The notes beneath the pieces were generated by a model. It was not told the DNA's origin. It saw nothing but the letters and a program-made list of their open reading frames with translations, and did no database searches. Source: Epiperipatus broadwayi (taxonomy: Eukaryota > Onychophora > Udeonychophora > Euonychophora > Peripatidae). Taken from it: a DNA stretch of 64,000 bases. The translations under genes and the position numbers were made by a program. The stretch lies in the NCBI GenBank assembly GCA_028023455.1, contig JAQFVV010006545.1, positions 558,001-622,000 on the forward strand, given 5' to 3'. Of this stretch, positions 57,061-64,000 are shown in pieces (position 1 is the first letter of the stretch; every line of letters starts with the position of its first letter).

Positions 57061-58880
57061 TTACATATTTTAAATCATGTCTTTCTTCTATATAGCACAG
57101 ATTATATATCCACATACAAAATTACACTATTAAACAACAAAATTAATAATTTACTCTTAACTTAAATAATATAATAAACATTTTTAGAAATATTAAATAA
57201 CTTTAGGATGCTATAATTTTACTAATCCTATCTAATTATAGTGTTGGTTCGCACGAAAATATATAATACTGTTTATACAGACAAGAGCGAATTTTAGATT
57301 TATTAACATTTAAATAGGTTCGAACTTAGCACAGATGAGAGTGTCATTAGGTTTGATGGTGAAATGATAGGGGCTTGGAAAGTTATCATTTCAATATATT
57401 GTAATGGACCATAAAATACTATCAACAGTCCTTTAAGAATGAGTTATATATTTAGGTTATATACTCATCCATACCTCTAAAGATCTGACAGATACTGACA
57501 GCCAAAAGAATGATTAGCATTTCACAATTTTGTGTTAGATAAAAGAATTCAATCACTGCTCCTAAAGTAGACAATGTTCCATGAACACTCAGATGATCAT
57601 CACATTTCAGTCTCTCTAAGGTACTACAACCATAATAGTTTTCTGCAAACACTATTGCACTGCCCTGCTTACACCCAAGTCTTAGGGGCTATTATTATAA
57701 AATATTGCCTTGCTCATCTTTGGGAGTCTTAGAGACAAATATTATACATTATATCAAAAAGAACTATACCTTACTCTCTCTGAAATCTTAAAGGTAAAAT
57801 CATGGCAGGACTACTGTTAACTGCTTCATGATAAATAGTAACTAACATGATAATTTGGGTTGGAACAGTGAATGAGATCAATCAGTCACAAGTGACATGA
57901 ATACATCACATCCTCAAGACAATGACAAAAATTCCCCATCCAACATCAATACTTGCAACACAACCAACCAACCTTCATCAATCAAATATCCAATCCAACC
58001 TTAAAAACTATAGATTTTCTACAACAAAATATGTAACGGACTGTAAAACCCTTTAGGATGATACACCCAGAGCCTTCTCTACTTACAGGTCCTATTACTA
58101 CTTGGGGTTCTAACTCAGTGTAGACATTTGCCTTTAACTCTGCTCAAGGATGGATTTAAATAGGATGGCAATAATATGACCTCTATATAGATCCTTCATG
58201 GCTATTGCTAATAATATATTTTAAAAAATCTGTATACATGTATAATAGCTATTTGGTGAGTGAAGTATGAATGATGCTTAATAATCTAGAGACCAGAGAA
58301 ACAAAGATTTTAACTTCAAACAACAAATATTTATTTATGAAATCGGGGTTAAATTTATAATATTTATGAATTAATAAAATATATACATGAATATAATAAA
58401 ATATTGATTTATCTTTAGTACAATAAGACTAGCTATGATTTAAATATTAACATATTAATTGAAATAAAAATTATAAAATTATATGTCCTTTAAATGTATC
58501 TCAAGGTTATGTCCATGAATTGCTAATTTGTGTATTGTGGATATAGTTTATTCCTAATGCTGTTAATCATTTAAACAAGAAAATGTTATATATATTTACT
58601 TATTAATTAGTTTGATTTTAATATATTAATTGTCTAATAAATGTAAATATTTAAAATCTTACCTTTTGTCTTTACGTCATTGTCCAGTTTAATTTAAGCA
58701 TTCAATTACCCTAATATTTTATTTACAAACATATATAATATTTGTATATTTCTCTCCCTATAAAAATCTAAACAAATGGGTTCTTTTTAAAAAAAAATGT
58801 TTGCTACAAATGAATAAAAGGGTGATAAAAATTTATAACTCAACTCTCAGTATACATTTAAAAAAAAGAGATATTTAAAA
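57061..58880. other. Non-coding AT-rich region
   Basis: No gene recognised; the ORF at 57452-57652 (minus) is a chance frame. Confidence 0.35.
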
Positions 58881-58889
58881 CATAAAATT

Positions 58890-60241
58890 AAATGAAATTT
58901 CAGAATTCCTTGAAATAATAGCAAGTTAAATTTTCAAGAGCAGCTTCTGTATTCTTAGTAGATAATGTCTTTCTTTTATTCACATATATTAAATCATGTT
59001 AAACATTCCAAGCATTAACAATTCCCATGACGAAATCGAATTCCTGGGCATTTGATTTTAAAGCCATCGCCTTTCCAATTCCATCCCAGATCATTCCACG
59101 TTGATTTAAACATTAAATATACCAATGAATATTATCCTCCATCACTTTCCAATGACACCAAGGGGATAGAAAGATCCCCTGACTCTTAATTAACAAAATT
59201 GCATTGTTAGATATTATTTACACACATATAAATTGTTAAATATAAATCTTTTTCCAAGGCTTGCGTTATAATATAAAACAAACACTATTTCTATGCAGTT
59301 TTTATTTATATATATATGAGATGCATGATAAAGATTTTACTTTAAAAGTAATAAAAATTAGTGTTAATAAAGTTCTATTTCATCATTAGTTGAGTTTATC
59401 TTTTACAAGAAACATTTTATAGTAATTATATTTTTGACAACGATAAATAACTATGAAGCTCTTAGCATTTATTTGAACGAACGAAAGTTCATCAATTAAA
59501 CAATGTCTTTTTTCCTTTTTTAAAATATTTTATACTAGTAAATAATAAAAATGCAAATATTAAACAGTTTATTTTTAATAACGAAAGGAAATCATAATAA
59601 TTAATATAATAACAATTAAAATATTCTTATTCTACAACTTTACTTCCATGCCTCCATTCGAACAAACGAAAAAAACTAACAACTAAAAATTCCTGTTGCT
59701 TAGTTTTTTTTCATGTTCCAAAATCAACAAAGGTTTACTCTTTTTTTTCTTTTTTAAACAAAAGAAACTTGGTTACTAAAATTTAATGTCAAATATTTTC
59801 TTTATTATTTTTGTCATGTCATGATTTAAAATCTTACACATTCATGTATAGATGTGTGTATGTAGATATTTTATTTTACATTTAATAAAAAATAAATTTG
59901 TTCATTCCTTCATTTTTTTTTAAACAAAAGAAACTTGGTTACTAAAATTTAATGTCAAATATTTTCTTTATTATTTTTGTCACATCATGATTTAAAATCT
60001 TACACATTCATGTATAGATCTGTGTATGTAGATATTTTATTTTACATTTAATAAATAATAAATTTGTTCATTCCTTCATGAATATATGGTTATGTTTATA
60101 TATACATATGTGTGTGTATGTCTCCAAATATCTAAAAAATTATGTTTTAAAAGTTGGCTGCCTATTTAATCTTTATACATGTTATCCTAAAACATCAGTT
60201 ACTTATTATTTTTTTTTATAAGGATTGGGCATCACCTTACA
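58890..60241 (-). repeat. 3' LTR of the gypsy element (start clear, end uncertain)
   Basis: Directly after the polypurine tract the minus strand begins TGTAAGGTGATGCCC (60241 downward), a standard LTR start. It holds a 166-bp tandem duplication (59756-60087) in what would be U3, and an AATAAAAGAAAGAC polyadenylation-like sequence near 58965-58980. The LTR end (CA) cannot be placed because the 5' LTR is outside the window; 58.9 kb is a guess. Confidence 0.5.
59756..60087. repeat. 166-bp tandem duplication within the LTR
   Basis: Copies 59756-59921 and 59922-60087 are about 97% identical. Confidence 0.9.
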
Positions 60242-60260
60242 TTTCCCCCACCCTTAAAAG
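60242..60260 (-). promoter_or_regulatory. Polypurine tract of the gypsy element
   Basis: Minus strand CCTTTTAAGGGTGGGGGAA immediately before TG of the LTR. In Ty3/gypsy elements this primes plus-strand DNA synthesis. Confidence 0.75.
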
Positions 60261-60550
60261 GTTAAAATTTAGACCATTGTCAAAATTTTAGCACATAAAC
60301 AAAGGTTTGGATGGTTATCATGTTGGATAATTTTATTCTTTTTAAATAGGGAGAGTTCTAATGCTGTCATACTTATTTTAATTTACTCATCAATATACAT
60401 TTGCTTTTTTATATTACTCATTTTTGTTAGATTCCTATCCTTATCTCTTTCATCTTAACATTGAATTACTGTCATCATTAACATTGTTCCTACTAACTTT
60501 ACCAGAATTACTAACTATATGATGGTTGAATACTCTGAATTCGACTGGTT

Positions 60551-60840
60551 AAGTGTCTGTTTCAGAAGGCACGTATTTCGGTTTGTCAGCCTTTATCCTG
60601 CTCCCTAGGAGTCTTATTGGATTTTTATAAGGTCTGAACCATTCCCACATTGTATGGGTCAATTCCCACATCTCAGCCAATTCTAAGATACCTCAATAAA
60701 ATGTTTCAACATTAATTTGAGTGCATCCTCATCACCTCTATCTACTCTAGCTATTTACTCATGAACAATGCTGTCTTTCTCATTACAATATACTTGCATA
60801 TACCCATTTACATTTTTTATAAACTTTTCTTTCACCTACT
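60551..60840 (-). pseudogene. Unrecognised short coding remnant 3' of integrase
   Basis: Minus-strand reading gives DRGDEDALKLMLKHFIEVS and, in another frame, ELAEMWELTHTMWEWFRPYK and RLLGSRIKADKPKYVPSETD with a stop at about 60551. It lies between the integrase end and the polypurine tract and may be the C-terminal tail of pol or a third ORF of the element. No family is recognised. Confidence 0.45.
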
Positions 60841-60868
60841 TTAATCATGATCATCTGTTTATGAATAA

Positions 60869-63800
60869 CTAAGCTTCTGTACTTGGCAGTTCTTCTTGAC
60901 AACCACTGTATGGCTTTAATATCTGAGCATTATAACTTCCTTTTATTTCTCCATCAATATTTAACCAAAATGCATTTGGGCCAGCTTGTTTCACAATAGC
61001 ATATGGTCCAGCATATTGTTGACAAAACTTATGATAAACATTATCCATTGGTTTACTTGGGTTATGTGTTCTCACAAAAACCTTGTCTCCAATCTTAAAG
61101 TGATGTCTACTTTTCTTCCCCTTCTTATTTCTAAAATTAGATTTATTAATTAACTGTTGGCAAGCCATTTGAATTTTAGTTTCTATGTCATAGTGATGAC
61201 ATTCAATTGGAGGTTGGTATTTTACAAATAGCGAAGGAATAGGTTGGTTAAAATGTAGTTGGATGGGTGCAAATCCAGTAGATTCATTTGCACCCCAATT
61301 TATGTAATTCACTACCCGTTCTGTCTGCTTCACCCACCCCCTATGCTCATCCTTTAGGTAAGTCCTGAACAAACGGCCAAGCTCCTGCATTATGCATTCA
61401 CAAGGGTTTGATTGTGGATTTCTAATGGAAGTGAGCACGTGTTTGATTTGTAGTTTCTTCATCCATCTTTTCCATTCCTTAGATAGGAAAGGTGTTCCAT
61501 GGTCTGACAACTGGTTTTAGGCTTTTCTATCTTGGAAAAATTGAAGAGTGTCTAATACCCTGATTGTGTGTCTGGTATTAGCCTGGGTTGTAGGGTAAGC
61601 AGAGACATATTTCGAAAAGAGATCATAGGCGACCAAGAGATACCTTTGCTTATTGAATGGAGGTAATGGTCCATAATAATTGATCACCAAGATCTCATTT
61701 GGTCTTTCAGGAATTATTGATTTTAATGCCTCACTATAATTTTGGTTTACTGGGTTAGCTTTTAGGCATACTAGACAATCCTGGAGTGTTCTCAAGATAT
61801 CTTTATACATGCCTGTCCAGTAAAACCAAGTTTTCATAGTATGTTCTGTTTTACGGGCACTGTAGTGTCCATACAAACAGTGAATATACTTTATGAGTGG
61901 GGCACATAAAATTGTAGGTATCATTACCTTCCACTCTACAGTATTTGAATCAATTTGATAGAACAAGACCTGATTTTCTATCTTATAAAGTGTAAGATTC
62001 TTGGGCACATTCAAAACTTCTCCTTTTAGGGCTCTTATGACTAAGTTTAAATTTGGATCTTCAAATTGTAATTTGGGCAACCTTTCCAACTCATTCTCTA
62101 CATTACTATCGATTATTAAGTCGACATTTGTAATGTAGGCATCTTCTACAGATAGATGGTTTTGATCTGACCGACATGGATTCTGACTAAGTATATCAGC
62201 TGCTGTGTTCTTGGATCCTTTGCAATACCTCACAGTGTAATTAAATTCCTGCAACAGCAGACTCCACCCCATTAGGTGACTGTTGGTCAAATAACTGTGG
62301 TTCAGGAATTTGAGGCTTTTATGGTCTGTGACCACTATCACCTCAGATCCGAGAAGCATCTGTTGAACTTCTGGAAGGCCCACACTATAGCTAGTGCCTC
62401 CTTCTCAGTTACCATATAATTCAACTCTGGACTTTTCAGGAGTCAGCTGATAAAGTACAAAATGCCCGGTTGTCCATCTTCCTAGATTTGGGATAATTTT
62501 ACCCCTAACCCGAAACCACTGCTGTCAGTTTGAACGACAAATGGTTCATCAAAATCAGGGAAAGCCAAAATTGTTTGCTTTAAAAACCCTGTTTTGATAT
62601 TTTCAAATGCCCTCTCCTGTTCTTTGGTCCAATTCCAATTTCAATAAAGGTTCCATATGGTCAGTAAATGTTTTGTAGAAATGGTGGTAAAAATTACACA
62701 AAACTAAGAATGACTGAATTGACTTTTTATTAGTAGGCCTAGAAAGGTTTTGAATGGCAGAAATCTTATCTGGGTGAGGTCTTTTCCCATTACAACTTAT
62801 GATATGACCTAAGAAGACTACTTGATCAGATGCTAGGGTACTTTTCTTGAAGTTGATTTTTATTCCTTTGTTAAAGCACTCCTGGAAAAAGGTAGTGAGT
62901 TCTTGAAGATGTTCTTCAATGCTGGATGATGCAATAATCACATCATCCACATAAATGGTTATGATTCACTTAATCTCAGGAGAAAGGGTCTTATCTATAC
63001 ATCTAATTAGACCAGCACCACTATTGATTAACCCAAGTGGCATCCTATTGAACTGATAGGTAAAACCTTCGTACTGAAAAGCAGTATACTGGCGATCATC
63101 AGGAGAAGCTCAATCTGCCAATAGCTGGAAGTCAGATCGAAGGTAGAAAATACCTTCTTGTTTCCAAATCTCATGAACAACTCATGAATGGGTGGTGGAA
63201 TATTTCTGTCTGGAACAGTGATTTTGTTTAGCTGCCAGCATCCAAACAAAATATCATCGACCCATCTTTCTCCTTCACAGTTACAACTGGATTGCAGTAA
63301 GGTGAAGAGCATTTGGAAATGATCCCCCAATCCAGCATTTTGTTGATCTGTTTGGATATTTCCTGCCGATATTGGTACGGGATAGGAAATGATCTGGATT
63401 GAAATGGTTGGTCATCCTTCAATTTAATTCTCTGTTGGAAATGGTTGGTCATCCTTCAATTTAATTCTCTGTTGGAATCTGGGTATAACTCCTGGAATCT
63501 CTGAAAAAATTGGATTAAACTGATTAATTATAGATTGTAACTCTTCTGCACTTTCATTATCTAATAGATTGGACTCTGCGAGTTTAGTGTCTATAAGTGC
63601 TTCAGGAATATTTGATACAATGCAATCAACTTCAGGTAGGCCATATTTTGGAAGCAATGTCATCTCCAAGATCTCATCATCAATCCTAACTATTTTATTG
63701 GAGAAATCAATAATACAGGGGTGTAAGTGTAGGAAGTTTACCCCTAGTATGACATCATGGATCAAACCATTTAATATCAAAAACATATGATAGAGGATTG

Positions 63801-64000
63801 CCTGACCAAAATTTATTTCAATCCAAACCTGTTTCTGTGCAAGCTTTGCCTTCCTATTGTTAGCCATGGTAACCTGTACAGATTTCAGGGGCAAGATTTT
63901 AACCTGGGGGTTCTTGTTCAGAACCTTCTGATACAGTTTGTCTGAAATGACAGAAATCTGGCTACCAGAGTGTAACAAAGCTTTAATTGGCAAATCCTCA
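60869..64000 (-). pseudogene. Ty3/gypsy pol: protease, RT, RNase H, integrase (decayed, continues past the window edge)
   Basis: Order on the minus strand. Protease 63424-63993: ALLHSGSQISVIS, where the catalytic Asp of D-S/T-G is His; ILGVNFLH flap-end motif. RT 62603-63452: SSPYCNPVVTVKEKDGS, RNIPPPIHELF, KVFSTFDLTSSYWQI (motif A Asp), then frameshifted MPLGLINSG and YVDD at 62937-62950, FKKSTLASDQVVFLGHII. RNase H: VVQTDSSGFGLG, EKEALAIVWAF near 62390-62550, VVTDHKSLKFL. Integrase: HCLYGHYSARKTEH and CLVC zinc motif, INYYGPLPPF (first catalytic Asp apparently Asn), in-frame TAA at 61517, SDHGTPF (second Asp), NPCECIMQELGRLF (Glu), and YAGPYAIVKQAGPNAFWL (GPY-like). Stops, frameshifts and a 37-bp duplication make it inactive. 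Gag and the 5' LTR lie beyond 64000. Confidence 0.9.
63401..63474. repeat. 37-bp tandem duplication at the protease-RT boundary
   Basis: Units 63401-63437 and 63438-63474 are identical. Because 37 is not a multiple of three it shifts the pol frame; the peptide FQQRIKLKDDQPF is consequently encoded twice in two frames. Confidence 0.92.

Overview
This window is AT-rich metazoan-type nuclear DNA, not bacterial or plasmid. It has no operons and no confident host protein gene. It is a graveyard of transposable elements among long (TA)n and (CT)n microsatellites, with one 500-base assembly gap (12121-12620). The element families point to an invertebrate animal: Penelope-like elements (PLEs) with GIY-YIG endonuclease, an RTE/'endonuclease-reverse transcriptase' type LINE, tRNA-derived SINEs and a Ty3/gypsy element. 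The species cannot be fixed from this sequence.

Layout: 0.5-0.75 kb foldback; 1.0-2.0 kb PLE remnant; 2.1-5.2 kb two LINE copies pointing away from each other; 6.3-12.1 kb three copies of PLE family F1 (two in tandem on the minus strand, the third inverted); gap; 14.0-14.8 kb LINE 3' end; 18.5-19.0 kb PLE endonuclease relic; 19.4-22.8 kb a 3.36-kb element with perfect 42-bp terminal inverted repeats; 22.9-24.7 kb PLE reverse-transcriptase relic; 25.1-25.7 kb inverted pair of PLE 3' ends; 28.3-30.0 kb hairpins, a SINE and a PLE endonuclease; 31.5-32.1 kb inverted pair of hammerhead-bearing 3' ends around a tRNA-like promoter; 33.0-34.9 kb SINEs and minisatellites; 38.1-42.7 kb a 4.6-kb palindrome of two F3 PLEs; 44.9-47.2 kb inverted F2 PLE pair; 47.9-48.5 kb foldback; 48.9 kb tRNA-Gly-like SINE; 51.8-52.2 kb inverted-repeat-bounded hammerhead fragment; 53.5-58.9 kb mostly unassigned; 59-64 kb the 3' LTR start and pol of a decayed Ty3/gypsy element (minus strand, running off the right edge).

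The unifying theme is the PLE ribozyme. At least five different PLE 3' ends carry a minimal type I hammerhead. The parts are a short stem I, a CUGANGA-like core plus one extra base, stem II, GAA, then a palindromic stem III (ACGU or AACGUU) and the cleavage base. In two families the core pair 3-8, normally C-G, is replaced by A-U or U-A, so the pair is kept although both bases differ. Five times in the window PLE copies lie head to head with their 3' ends outward. Every protein-coding element shows some damage; the F1 copy A reading frame (6500-8671, 723 codons) is the only long PLE frame without a stop.
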